This document shows positions 7,062-15,185 of a stretch of DNA of 64,000 bases, in pieces (position 1 is the first letter of the stretch; each line of letters begins with the position of its first letter). This stretch comes from Winogradskya consettensis (lineage in GTDB: Bacteria; Actinomycetota; Actinomycetes; Mycobacteriales; Micromonosporaceae). The DNA is taken from NCBI RefSeq assembly GCF_018332715.1, contig NZ_BOQP01000039.1, forward strand, positions 62,001 to 126,000. Reading direction: 5' to 3'. A model generated the notes under the pieces. That model saw nothing but the letters and a program-made list of their open reading frames with translations. It was not told the origin of the DNA and made no database searches. Both the position numbers and the translations under genes were made by a program.

Positions 7062-8834
7062 TCAGCTTCGAGAATTGAAGATGGAGTACGGCGCCCGGCG
7101 CGAGGCGTCCGGCAGACCCTGCTCCTTGCGAGCCTCCGAGAGGGTCATCGTTTCCTGCTCGTCCTCCGACACCACCGGTGTCGTGAACGGCTGGTAGTCG
7201 CCGTCACACCAGGTGCCCTTCGCCGGCAGCGCACCCGTCAGCAGGTACGTGTCGATCGCGTCGGTGGCGCAGTCCGAGGTGCCGTACGACGTGTGGCCCC
7301 AGTTGGTGTTGGACAGCAGCCGGCTGTTCGGCAGGCGCTTGGAAGCCGACACCGCGTCGTCGTAGTTCGTTGCCGGGTCCCACTTTGCGCCGACGAACAG
7401 AACCGGAGCGGCGGTCTTCGCGGTCCACGGGCCGGTATACGCGTCCTCGTCCCGGACGGTCCACGTGTTGCGGGCGCACTGCACGGCGTCCCAGCCCCAG
7501 GCGCGGCCGAAATACGGTGCCTGCTTGTCGGCCTTCGCCATCAGGGCCGGCCAGTTGGCGGCGTCCTGCGGGTGCAGCGCGTCGGTGCAGTCCACGCCGG
7601 CGAAAGCTTCGAAGCCGTTGCTGTAGTAGAAGTCGCGGGCCGGTTTGCCGCGGGCCTCCTTGATCCGGTCGAGCAGCGCCGCCTTCGCCTCGGCGGCGGC
7701 CTCCTGGGTCGGCGGGAACAGCATGTTCCACAGGTCCATCATCAGGTACGTGGCCCAGTCGCCGGCGTCGATGCCGTACATCGAGCCGAGGATGCCGCTG
7801 ACGAAGTCCGCGTACGTGATGGTCCAGGTGCCCCACTCGTCCTTGAGGACCAGCGGCTTCTTGCGCAGCGTCTGCGCGATGGTCTCGAAGTTCTTGACCG
7901 GGTCACCGGCGGCGAAGACACAGAACTCCTCACCGACGGCGTCACAGCGGTGCAGGATCTCCATCAGCGCGCGGTAGGCGCCGTTGCCCGACCGCAGACG
8001 CGCGTCCTGCTCCTGCCCGGCGGTGGCCGGTGTGCCGACCCAGTGCTCCGGGTCGAGAACACCGTCGACGGTCAGGGCCCGGAACCGGTCCGGGAACATG
8101 TTGGCGTAGAACTGGCCGATCACGGAGCCGTAGCTGAAGCCCAGGAAGCTCAGCTTCTGGTCACCGACCGCCCGGCGCAGCACGTCCATGTCGCGGGCCG
8201 CCTCGGCGGACGACATCGATCCGGCGAGCCAATTGCCGGTGGTCGAGCATGCCTTGCCGAACTTCTTGGCAGCGGCGATGAAGCGGTCCTCCTGGGCCTT
8301 GCCCCACGGGAAGGCCACGTTCATCTGTGCGAGAACCGCGGTCTGCTCCTTCACCGACGGGAAGCAGTGCAGGTTCTGGCTGGCGTCGATACCGCGCGGG
8401 TCGAAGCCGACAATGTCGAAGCGCTCGAGGACCGACTCGCTCAGGAAATACTGCGCGGAATACGCGAAACTGGTGGCGGAACCGCCCGGGCCGCCCGGAT
8501 TGACGAACAGGGTCCCGATCTTGTGCGCCTGGTCTTTCGCCTTGATTCGCAGGACCGCGATCTCGGTTTTCGCCCCGGTCGGCTGGTCATAGTCGAGCGG
8601 GAGGCGAGTGGTGGCGCACTCCGCCGTCTCCCAGCACTCGTACCAGTCGAGTTTCGGCGTCGGGACGCTGTCGACGCGCTTGCGCTCCAAGGCGCTAGTG
8701 GTGTCGGCCTGCTGCGCCTTCGCTGCCGTCGACCCCGCGCCGGCCGCCGACGCCGAGGTCGGGACCGCAGCGCTGACCGCGATCAGCACCCCCGCCGCTC
8801 CCAAACCGAGGAGACGTTTTCCTAGAGAATGCAT
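7062..8834 (-). CDS. secreted alpha/beta hydrolase, tripeptidyl-aminopeptidase (TAP) type
   Basis: A 590-aa exported serine hydrolase of the SlpD/TAP group, which removes tripeptides or peptides from protein N-termini. A Sec signal (MHSLGKRLLGLGAAGVLIAV... ending near ASA) leads. The oxyanion-region motif NPGGPGGSA and FDPRG follow. The nucleophile is in LGFSYGSVIG, the acid in VGAKWDPATNYDDA and the His in NTNWGHTSYG. The C-terminal part is the TAP-like domain. The start at 8834 has GGAAGG about 7 nt upstream; the open frame reaches further up but without signal-peptide logic. The 190 bp above it are a shared divergent promoter region with the next gene. Confidence 0.92.
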   Translation of the reverse strand: MHSLGKRLLGLGAAGVLIAVSAAVPTSASAAGAGSTAAKAQQADTTSALERKRVDSVPTPKLDWYECWETAECATTRLPLDYDQPTGAKTEIAVLRIKAKDQAHKIGTLFVNPGGPGGSATSFAYSAQYFLSESVLERFDIVGFDPRGIDASQNLHCFPSVKEQTAVLAQMNVAFPWGKAQEDRFIAAAKKFGKACSTTGNWLAGSMSSAEAARDMDVLRRAVGDQKLSFLGFSYGSVIGQFYANMFPDRFRALTVDGVLDPEHWVGTPATAGQEQDARLRSGNGAYRALMEILHRCDAVGEEFCVFAAGDPVKNFETIAQTLRKKPLVLKDEWGTWTITYADFVSGILGSMYGIDAGDWATYLMMDLWNMLFPPTQEAAAEAKAALLDRIKEARGKPARDFYYSNGFEAFAGVDCTDALHPQDAANWPALMAKADKQAPYFGRAWGWDAVQCARNTWTVRDEDAYTGPWTAKTAAPVLFVGAKWDPATNYDDAVSASKRLPNSRLLSNTNWGHTSYGTSDCATDAIDTYLLTGALPAKGTWCDGDYQPFTTPVVSEDEQETMTLSEARKEQGLPDASRRAPYSIFNSRS

Positions 8835-9024
8835 AGCCGCCCTTCCAGCGATCCGCGGCCGTTTGCCGCAGAGCATCAAGATATGTATCTCACGGTGGCC
8901 GATGCTTTTCTTTGACGCGCCGCTGCGGCATTCATCGGAAATGTTTCTCGCATTTGAAAGGGTCGGCAGGAATGGTCGTCGGCCCCACTGTGGAGGAAAA
9001 TTCACCCGGTAATAGGATTACGGT

Positions 9025-9612
9025 ATGAAGGTCGCCGGGCTGGTGCTCGCCGCGGGAGCCGGGCGTCGCTACGGCATGCCGAAGGCGCTCGTGCCGTGGG
9101 AAGGCACGCTGCTGGTGCGGCGCGCGGAACGCACCCTGCGCACGGCCGGTCTCGACCAGATCCACATCGTGGTCGGGGCGCAGGCCGAACGGGTGCGCGC
9201 CGCTGTTCCCGGCGTCGACCTCGTCGACAATCCCGAGTGGGACACCGGCATGGCGTCCTCCTTGCGCGCCGGGCTGGGCGCCCTGGCCGCGGGCGCGGCC
9301 GACGCGGCGGTGGTCCTTCTGGTCGACATGCCCGGCATCACCCCCGCAGCCGTACGCCGAATCGTCGCCTTCGCCGCCCCCGACGCCCTCGCCATGGGCG
9401 GCTACGAAAACCGCCGCTCCCACCCGGTACTACTCGGCCGCGACCACTGGGCCGGCGTGGCAGCCTCCGCCATCGGAGACAGAGGCGCCCGCGACTATTT
9501 GCGCACCCACGCCCACACAGTCCGAGTCGTCCCGATGGACGACATCGCCGACGACACCGACCTCGACATCCCACCCGGCCCACCGGAAGAGCGCGAGCCG
9601 GAGAAAAGCTAA
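9025..9612 (+). CDS. MobA-like nucleotidyltransferase (MocA type)
   Basis: A 195-aa NTP transferase with the expected landmarks: LAAGAGRRYGMPKAL for nucleotide binding, DNPEWDTGMASSL, VLLVDMPGIT with the metal-binding Asp, and RSHPVLLGRDHW. Family members attach CMP or GMP to molybdopterin (MocA/MobA) or load related cofactors. No molybdoenzyme or xdh/coxD-type gene is adjacent, so the exact cofactor is open. Its stop overlaps the end of the convergent HAD gene by 4 bp. Confidence 0.87.
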   Translation: MKVAGLVLAAGAGRRYGMPKALVPWEGTLLVRRAERTLRTAGLDQIHIVVGAQAERVRAAVPGVDLVDNPEWDTGMASSLRAGLGALAAGAADAAVVLLVDMPGITPAAVRRIVAFAAPDALAMGGYENRRSHPVLLGRDHWAGVAASAIGDRGARDYLRTHAHTVRVVPMDDIADDTDLDIPPGPPEEREPEKS

Positions 9613-10277
9613 AGAGTGAGATCAGCCAGGGTGGCTATGCGGTGGGGTTCGGTGAAGGGGCCGGTGCCGTGGCGGTCGAGGTGGGTGGCTCGGAGGCCGG
9701 CGGATCGGGCGGCGCGGACGTCCAGGTCGTGGTTGTCGCCCACGCTCAGCACTTCGTGTGGTTGGAAGCCCCACCGTTCGCAGGCGCGCAGGAACGCCGC
9801 CGGGTCGGGTTTGGCGGTGCCGAGGTTGTCGACCGTGAATACCGGGCCGATGAGGTGGGCGATTCCCGTGCGGATGAGTTTCTTGTTCTGTTGGGTGGTT
9901 GAGCCGTTTGTCAGGACCGCGCAAGGCACGGGCAGCGCGCGTAGAGCGGGAATGACGTCGTCGTAAGCGCGCCATGCGGCTTCGTAGTGTTTCAGGTAGC
10001 CGGCGAAAATGGCGTCCAGCTCGGAGTCGGGGGCGGACGGCGTGGCGAGGAAGTCGCGTAAACGGCGGCGGCGCTGTTCGGCGTAGGTGATGGTGCCGGC
10101 TCGCCAGGCTGCGAGGTGGGGTTCCTGCAGGGCGGTCCAGTGGGCTACGGATTCGTCGGTTGCGGGGTGGCCGATGGTGGGGAGCCAGGCTCGCAGGCCC
10201 GCGTCGGCTGCTGCCTCGTGGTCGACGAGCGTGCCGTCCAGGTCCAGCAGCAGGCCTCGTACGGTCACGACTGGCAT
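9609..10277 (-). CDS. HAD-superfamily hydrolase (YjjG/PGP-like phosphatase)
   Basis: A 222-aa HAD phosphatase. Motif I is LLLDLDGTLVD with both catalytic Asp residues, motif II is VLTNGST, motif III the Lys in GTAKPDPAAF, and motif IV VGDNHDLDVRAA. A helical C1 cap lies between motifs I and II, which suits small phosphometabolites such as nucleoside monophosphates or phosphoglycolate. The start at 10277 is only 9 bp from the start of the divergent PLP enzyme, so promoter elements for each gene must lie inside the other coding region or transcripts are leaderless. Confidence 0.9.
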   Translation of the reverse strand: MPVVTVRGLLLDLDGTLVDHEAAADAGLRAWLPTIGHPATDESVAHWTALQEPHLAAWRAGTITYAEQRRRRLRDFLATPSAPDSELDAIFAGYLKHYEAAWRAYDDVIPALRALPVPCAVLTNGSTTQQNKKLIRTGIAHLIGPVFTVDNLGTAKPDPAAFLRACERWGFQPHEVLSVGDNHDLDVRAARSAGLRATHLDRHGTGPFTEPHRIATLADLTL

Positions 10278-10286
10278 TGTATTGCC

Positions 10287-11189
10287 ATGACGATCAAGGC
10301 TGTTCCGCTGGCGACCTGGCCGACCCCGTTGGAGCCCGCGATGCGGCTGGCAGGGGCGATCGGTCTCGAAGAATTGTGGGTGAAGCGGGACGATCTGACC
10401 GGGCTCGGTGGTGGTGGGAACAAGGTTCGGAAGCTTCAGTACACCTGCGCGCAGGCGGTCGAGGCCGGTGCGACCGGCGTGGTCACCACGGGGGCGCCGC
10501 AGTCGAATCATGCGCGCTTGACCGCTGCGGCCGCCGCGCGACTCGGGTTGAGCTGCACGCTGGTCCTGGCGGGGACGGCGCCGGAGGCCATGCGTGGCAA
10601 CCTTCTGCTCGATGAGCTGGCCGGTGCGCGGATCGTGTGGGCCGGCACCGATCCGCTTGCCGAGGTCGCGGCCGCGCAGGACGGTTATGTCATTCCGTTC
10701 GGTGGCACGAATGCGGTGTCGGCGCAGGGGTACGTCGACTGTGCGAAGGAGCTGCTCACCCAGTTGCCGGATCTGGACACGGTGGTCGTCGCGCTCGGGT
10801 CGGGCGGGACGATGGCCGGGCTGGTCGCGCAGCTCGGTCCCGAGCGGGTATTGGGTGTGGACGTCGGCGCCCTGCCCGATCCACGCGCGACAGTGGCGGG
10901 CCTGCTGGACGAGATGTTGGCGCCCGCCGAGAGCGGGATGTGGGCGGCAGGCGGGACCGAGACGGGCGCGGTCAGTGAAAGCCTGCGCATCGACAGCGGT
11001 CAGGTCGGCGCGGGATACGCGACGGTGACCGAGCCGGTGCGCGCGGCGATGAGGCTGGCTGCGCGCACCGAGGGGATCTTCCTCGACCCGACCTATACCG
11101 GCCGCGCGATGGCCGGTCTCTGCGCGGCGAAACCCCGTGGCAAGGTCGTCTTCCTGCACACGGGCGGGCTCCCCGGATTACTGGCCTAG
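10287..11189 (+). CDS. PLP-dependent deaminase, D-cysteine desulfhydrase / ACC deaminase family
   Basis: A 300-aa fold-type II PLP enzyme. The Schiff-base lysine is in GLGGGGNKVRKLQY, the substrate-binding Ser/Asn in TGAPQSNHARLTAAAAARLG, and the cofactor phosphate loop in VALGSGGTMAGL. The family contains D-cysteine desulfhydrase (D-cysteine to pyruvate, sulfide and ammonia) and 1-aminocyclopropane-1-carboxylate deaminase. Sequence alone does not separate them, though the compact size and the lack of obvious ACC-specific context favour the first. CATTGT at 10275-10280 with 6 nt to the ATG would fit a leaderless -10 box. It meets the next gene tail to tail with a 4-bp overlap. Confidence 0.85.
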   Translation: MTIKAVPLATWPTPLEPAMRLAGAIGLEELWVKRDDLTGLGGGGNKVRKLQYTCAQAVEAGATGVVTTGAPQSNHARLTAAAAARLGLSCTLVLAGTAPEAMRGNLLLDELAGARIVWAGTDPLAEVAAAQDGYVIPFGGTNAVSAQGYVDCAKELLTQLPDLDTVVVALGSGGTMAGLVAQLGPERVLGVDVGALPDPRATVAGLLDEMLAPAESGMWAAGGTETGAVSESLRIDSGQVGAGYATVTEPVRAAMRLAARTEGIFLDPTYTGRAMAGLCAAKPRGKVVFLHTGGLPGLLA

Positions 11190-12601
11190 AAGAATCCGCG
11201 GACGGCGGCCAGGCCGAGGGCGGTCCGGGGCAGGTAGCCGATCCGCCACAGACCGCCGTGCACAGCGCCCACGTTCTCGTCGGTCCAGGCCTGCGGTGCC
11301 GCGGGCCGCGGGTTGCGCAGCTGATGCACCAGCAGGGCCGCCATCAGCCGGTTGCTCGTGGCGGGCGCGAACACTTCGACTCCGAACAGGTGCGCGCCCG
11401 CGTACGCCGCGGCCAGCAATCGATTGTTGGTCACCGACCGGGTCGTCGTCGGGGGTGCCACCGCGAAGCTCACCTCGGCACCCGACTGCCGGGCGACCGA
11501 GGCACGCCACCGCTGGATCCGTTTGGCCAGCGCGTAGTTGGGCCCCTGCTGCGGCACCAGGCTGTCCGCGATCGCCGGCACCGCGCCGGCATCGGAAGGG
11601 TAGTGCGGCTTCAGCAGCCGGCCGCCGGAAACCGCGTGGGTAACCCGGGCGGCCGCTGACCGCGAGCGGTAGTTCGACGTCGCTTGCGCGACAACGTCAG
11701 CCGGCACACCGAAGGTGTCGGTCGGCGTGGCGAGAAAGGCCAGCCCGGTGCCGGGCCGCTGCTTCTGCACGTGTACGCCCAAAGCGTCCACAGCCGCAGA
11801 CACCAACGGATACGCGCCCCCGGGTGCGTACACGTAATTGCCCAGAACCAGATGTCCTTCGACGCCGAGCAACCACCGCGCGGTCTCCGGCAGTCCGCTC
11901 AGCAGGTCGATCCCGGCGTCCGCGGGCGACGTGCCGGGCGCGATCAGCCGGCCCGCGCCGTTGCGGGCGGCGAGCGCGACGCGTTCCCACAGCGCGGGCC
12001 GGGGCAGGTCGATGCCGACCACCGTGCCGCCCCAGGCCAGCACCGCCGGGAGTGGTCCGAGCTCCGCACCCGCGCCGAGCACGACGAGCCGGTGGTCGCT
12101 GAGGTCGAGCCAGTCCGGGTTCGCGGCGACCTCACGCACCATCTCGGCGGCGGAGGCCTCGAGCACGCCGGCGGTCACCCAGGTGTCGAGCTGCCGGCTG
12201 AGCGAGTCACCCCGCAGGACCTCTTCACCGTACGGAATGAGCAGCTCGGTCTCCGCCTTCTCCCCGCCGTCGACGGTGAACGTGGCCGGCGGTTCCGCCT
12301 CGATCGCGAACACGTCGTCCAGCGGGATGTCCTCGCCGTCGCGCCGCACCCGGAGCCTCCGGTGCACCGAGTCGAGGCCGGCGGTGGCTGTGGCGTACCC
12401 GTCATCGGCTGCGACCAGGGCCCGGAAGTGCGGCAGATAGCCCTTGCGCCAATCGCTCTCCGCGGCAGCGGCATCGGCCGCACCGGGGTCGGCGGCCCGC
12501 AGCGCGTCGGCGACCACCGCCCGGCCGAATTCCGAGCTGCTGCGCCGACCATCCGCCCCAAGGGGAAACACGACCTCGTTCACGCCGGACAGTATGGCCA
12601 T
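11186..12601 (-). CDS. uncharacterised Rossmann-like protein
   Basis: I do not recognise this 471-aa family. A glycine-rich, dinucleotide-type motif sits mid-protein (LVVLGAGAELGPLPA), followed by GGTVVGIDLPRPALW, an Asp-ended second strand as in NAD(P)- or SAM-binding folds. The C-terminal half has GNYVYAPGGAYPLVSAAVDALG and NNRLLAAAYAGAHLF. No signal or membrane segment is clear. The start could also be the GTG at 12586, since CATACT precedes it by 7 nt (leaderless arrangement); the ATG at 12601 lacks a good ribosome-binding site. It is divergent from the lanthipeptide synthetase gene across 62 bp, but a link to that pathway is only suggested by position. Confidence 0.65.
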   Translation of the reverse strand: MAILSGVNEVVFPLGADGRRSSSEFGRAVVADALRAADPGAADAAAAESDWRKGYLPHFRALVAADDGYATATAGLDSVHRRLRVRRDGEDIPLDDVFAIEAEPPATFTVDGGEKAETELLIPYGEEVLRGDSLSRQLDTWVTAGVLEASAAEMVREVAANPDWLDLSDHRLVVLGAGAELGPLPAVLAWGGTVVGIDLPRPALWERVALAARNGAGRLIAPGTSPADAGIDLLSGLPETARWLLGVEGHLVLGNYVYAPGGAYPLVSAAVDALGVHVQKQRPGTGLAFLATPTDTFGVPADVVAQATSNYRSRSAAARVTHAVSGGRLLKPHYPSDAGAVPAIADSLVPQQGPNYALAKRIQRWRASVARQSGAEVSFAVAPPTTTRSVTNNRLLAAAYAGAHLFGVEVFAPATSNRLMAALLVHQLRNPRPAAPQAWTDENVGAVHGGLWRIGYLPRTALGLAAVRGFF

Positions 12602-12630
12602 CCCTGTCACGGGGTTCCGCGTCCGGTCCG

Positions 12631-12663
12631 GTTTATAAAAGCCGCATAGGGTATATATCGCTA
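12631..12663 (+). promoter_or_regulatory. AT-rich promoter of the lanthipeptide synthetase gene
   Basis: In an otherwise GC-rich region, GTTTATAAAA (12631-12640) and TATATA (12652-12657) stand out. The second is a near-consensus -10 box ending 6 nt before the GTG start at 12664, with no ribosome-binding site, so the synthetase message is probably leaderless. TTTATAAA is self-complementary and could be a regulator site. No good -35 is seen, which suggests an activator is needed, as RamR is for ramC in Streptomyces. Confidence 0.55.
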
Positions 12664-15063
12664 GTGCCCTCGACCCGGTCCTACGACGACTACTGCCTCC
12701 CCGGCAGCGTCTTCTTCGAGCGTCCGGCGCCGAGCCTGCCGGGGGAGGGCTTCCCCGAGCTGCCCCTGCCGCCGGGCGAATGGACCGTACGGGAATCCGC
12801 AGACTGGCGGATGGCGATGCCGAACGGTGCCGACCTGCCCGAGCAGGGCTGGAAGCTGCACGTCTCGGCGACACCGGCAACCGCCGCCGGCACGCTTGCG
12901 ATCGTCGCGGACTACTGCGTGCGGGAACGCCTGCCGTTCAAGCACCTGCCCTCGCCGGCGTCGCTACTGAGACGCAACAGCAAGTACGCGGGCCGCGGCG
13001 GCAGCGGCAAGTTCGTCACCATCTACCCACGTGACTTCACCGCGGCAGCCGCCGACCTCTCACAACTGCTGCTCGGTCGCCCCGGGCCGTACATCCTCAG
13101 CGACCGGCGAATCGGCGACGGCCCGGTCTACGCACGCTACGGCGGCTTCCGATCCCTGACCGTCGATGGCGTCCCGGCGATCCGCCGCCCGGACGGCGTA
13201 CTCGTGCCGGATGTGCGCTCGCCCGCTTTCCAGCTGCCCGACTGGGTGACGCTGCCCCCGATCCTCGACCGGCCCCGGGTCAGGACCGAGCTGCCCTACC
13301 GGGTGACCGGCGCGCTGCACTTCTCGAACGGCGGTGGCGTCTACCGGGCGGAACGCGACGGCCGGACCGTGGTGCTCAAGGAGGCCCGTCCCCACGCCGG
13401 GCTGGACGTGGCCGGCAACGACGCCGTGCACCGGCTGAAACGCGAGCACGAGGTCCTGTGCTCGCTCGCCGGCATCCCCGGCATCCCCGTCGCGTACGAA
13501 CTCTTCGAAGCCTGGGAGCACACGTTCCTGGCGATGGAGGAGATCGCGGGCATTCCGCTCGGCCGGTGGATCGCGGTGCACAGCGGGCTGTACGGGCCGG
13601 ACGACACGGCCTACCGCAGACGCGCGACGGCGGTCGCCGGCCAACTCGACGCGCTGGTGGCCGCGGTGCACGAACGGGGCTGGGTGATCGGCGACCTACA
13701 TCCCCGCAATGTGCTCGTCGGAGCCGACGACACCGTGCGCCTGATCGACTTCGAGTGCGCCGAGCCGATCGGATCCGGCCGGGTCGCGACGCTGGGCGTG
13801 CCGGGGTTCCGCGCCCCGCCGGGCACCCGCGGCGCCGACCTGGATCACCACGCCCTGGCCGCGATCCGGCTGACGTTCCTGGTGCCCCTGACACCGTTGC
13901 TGGAGCTCGCACCCGAGAAGCTCGGCACCCATCTGCGGTACGCGCGCGACCTGCCCGCCGCCACCGCGAAACGCTTGCGCGACGCGTGGCAGCCGACCCG
14001 GGCGGAACCTGAATGGCCCGGACCGGATCCCGTCGCCGCGCTGGTCCGGGCGCTGCACGCGACGGCCACTCCCGAACGCGGGGACAGGCTCTTCCCCGGG
14101 GACATCGAGCAGTTCCGAAGTGGTGGGGCCGGGTTCGGGCATGGCGCGGCGGGTGTGCTCCATGCGCTGGCGGCGGCGGGGGAGCCGCTCGTTCCCGCGT
14201 ACGGGGAATGGTTGCGCTCAGCCGAACCGCCTGCCGCCGCCGGATTCTGGACCGGAACCCACGGGGTCGCCTACGTCCTGGACCGGCTCGGCTACGAGGA
14301 CCGGGCAGACGTCCTCCTCGATCTGCACACCCTGCCGGAGGGGCCCGACTTCGCCGGCGGCCTCGCCGGGGCCGGGCTCACGCTGCTGGACATCGCCACG
14401 CGCCGCCGCACCGGTGAGCTCATCGATCGCGCGGTGACGATCGCGGAACGGATGGCCGCCCAGGACGGCGATCTGCCCGCGGGCCTGCTCACCGGCTGGA
14501 GCGGCCCGGCGCTGTTCTGCCTGCGGCTCTTCGAGCGGACCTACGACGACCGCTGGCTGTCCGAGGCCGCCCGGCTGCTCGACCGCGACCTGGCGCGCTG
14601 CCCGTTCGAACTGGACAGCGGTCGCCAGTATCTCGATGGCAACCGGCGGCTGCCCTACGTCGGCACCGGGAGCGCCGGCGTTGCGCTCGTCGCGGCCGAG
14701 CTCGCGCCCCACCTGCCCGATGCTGCCGCGGTACAGGCACTCCCGGAGCTGCGCCAGGCGTGCATGTCCCGGCTGACCGCCTACCCCGGCCTGATGCAGG
14801 GCCGGGCGGGGCTGCTGCTGGCCGCCCCAGGGCAGTCGGTGCAGAGCCTCGAATTGCACGCCGTGCGTTACGCCGACGGCATCGCCTTCCCCGGGACCAC
14901 GCTGCGTCGGCTGAGCATGGACGTCGACGGCGGCACCGCGGGAATTTTGCTGGCACTCGTGAAGAGCCTGCCGTTCTTCACCCCACCGACTCCCGGCCAC
15001 CCGGCCGGGCCGAACCGGAAGGAATCAGAACCATGGAAAGCATTCTCGAACTCCAGGAACTGA
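12664..15063 (+). CDS. ramC: class III lanthipeptide synthetase (LanKC), RamC/AmfT-like
   Basis: A 799-aa trifunctional enzyme that phosphorylates Ser/Thr of a precursor, eliminates phosphate to dehydroamino acids and forms thioether rings. Residues about 1-210 are the lyase part (FKHLPSPASLLRRNSKYAGRGG). The central kinase has its lysine in TVVLKEARPH (about 238), catalytic GDLHPRNVL (about 343) and metal-binding DFE in IDFECAE. The C-terminal third is the LanC-like cyclase without the zinc Cys-Cys-His ligands, as expected for class III. The identity of the 50-aa partner downstream makes this a SapB-type synthetase. Its last 31 nt overlap the precursor gene. No ramA/ramB transporters or ramR follow. 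Confidence 0.94.
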   Translation: MPSTRSYDDYCLPGSVFFERPAPSLPGEGFPELPLPPGEWTVRESADWRMAMPNGADLPEQGWKLHVSATPATAAGTLAIVADYCVRERLPFKHLPSPASLLRRNSKYAGRGGSGKFVTIYPRDFTAAAADLSQLLLGRPGPYILSDRRIGDGPVYARYGGFRSLTVDGVPAIRRPDGVLVPDVRSPAFQLPDWVTLPPILDRPRVRTELPYRVTGALHFSNGGGVYRAERDGRTVVLKEARPHAGLDVAGNDAVHRLKREHEVLCSLAGIPGIPVAYELFEAWEHTFLAMEEIAGIPLGRWIAVHSGLYGPDDTAYRRRATAVAGQLDALVAAVHERGWVIGDLHPRNVLVGADDTVRLIDFECAEPIGSGRVATLGVPGFRAPPGTRGADLDHHALAAIRLTFLVPLTPLLELAPEKLGTHLRYARDLPAATAKRLRDAWQPTRAEPEWPGPDPVAALVRALHATATPERGDRLFPGDIEQFRSGGAGFGHGAAGVLHALAAAGEPLVPAYGEWLRSAEPPAAAGFWTGTHGVAYVLDRLGYEDRADVLLDLHTLPEGPDFAGGLAGAGLTLLDIATRRRTGELIDRAVTIAERMAAQDGDLPAGLLTGWSGPALFCLRLFERTYDDRWLSEAARLLDRDLARCPFELDSGRQYLDGNRRLPYVGTGSAGVALVAAELAPHLPDAAAVQALPELRQACMSRLTAYPGLMQGRAGLLLAAPGQSVQSLELHAVRYADGIAFPGTTLRRLSMDVDGGTAGILLALVKSLPFFTPPTPGHPAGPNRKESEPWKAFSNSRN

Positions 15064-15185
15064 CAGCCGAGGACGAAACCTCCGGTGTCGCCGACGACGG
15101 AGCCGACGGCATCGGCGACAGCGGGAGCCGGGCCAGCCTCCTGCTCTGCGGGGATAGCTCGCTGAGCATCGCCACCTGCAACTAG
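15033..15185 (+). CDS. ramS: SapB-like class III lanthipeptide precursor
   Basis: A 50-aa precursor peptide. The leader (MESILELQELTAEDET...) contains the ILELQ-type helix recognised by class III synthetases. The C-terminal 21 residues match the known SapB core at all but two positions; the end reads SLLLCGDSSLSIATCN. Two S-xx-S-xxx-C ring motifs are present (Ser32/Ser35/Cys39 and Ser42/Ser45/Cys49). SapB is the surfactant that lets aerial hyphae escape the surface film. GGAAGG lies about 10 nt upstream, inside ramC, which it overlaps by 31 nt in another frame. Its TAG stop shares the palindrome CTAG with the stop of the convergent hydrolase. Confidence 0.96.
   Translation: MESILELQELTAEDETSGVADDGADGIGDSGSRASLLLCGDSSLSIATCN

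Noticed and set aside
6495..8825. A 776-codon plus-strand frame
   Set aside because: It is antisense to the isochorismatase and the TAP-like hydrolase, both with full catalytic motifs. No start signal or family resemblance.
13060..13671. Minus-strand frame in the middle of ramC
   Set aside because: It is antisense to the kinase part of the lanthipeptide synthetase, whose catalytic residues are intact.
14760..15032. Extension of the lanthipeptide precursor frame upstream to 14760 (141 codons)
   Set aside because: The extra part lies out of frame inside ramC and is Arg/Gly-rich. The ribosome-binding site and leader motif fix the start at 15033.
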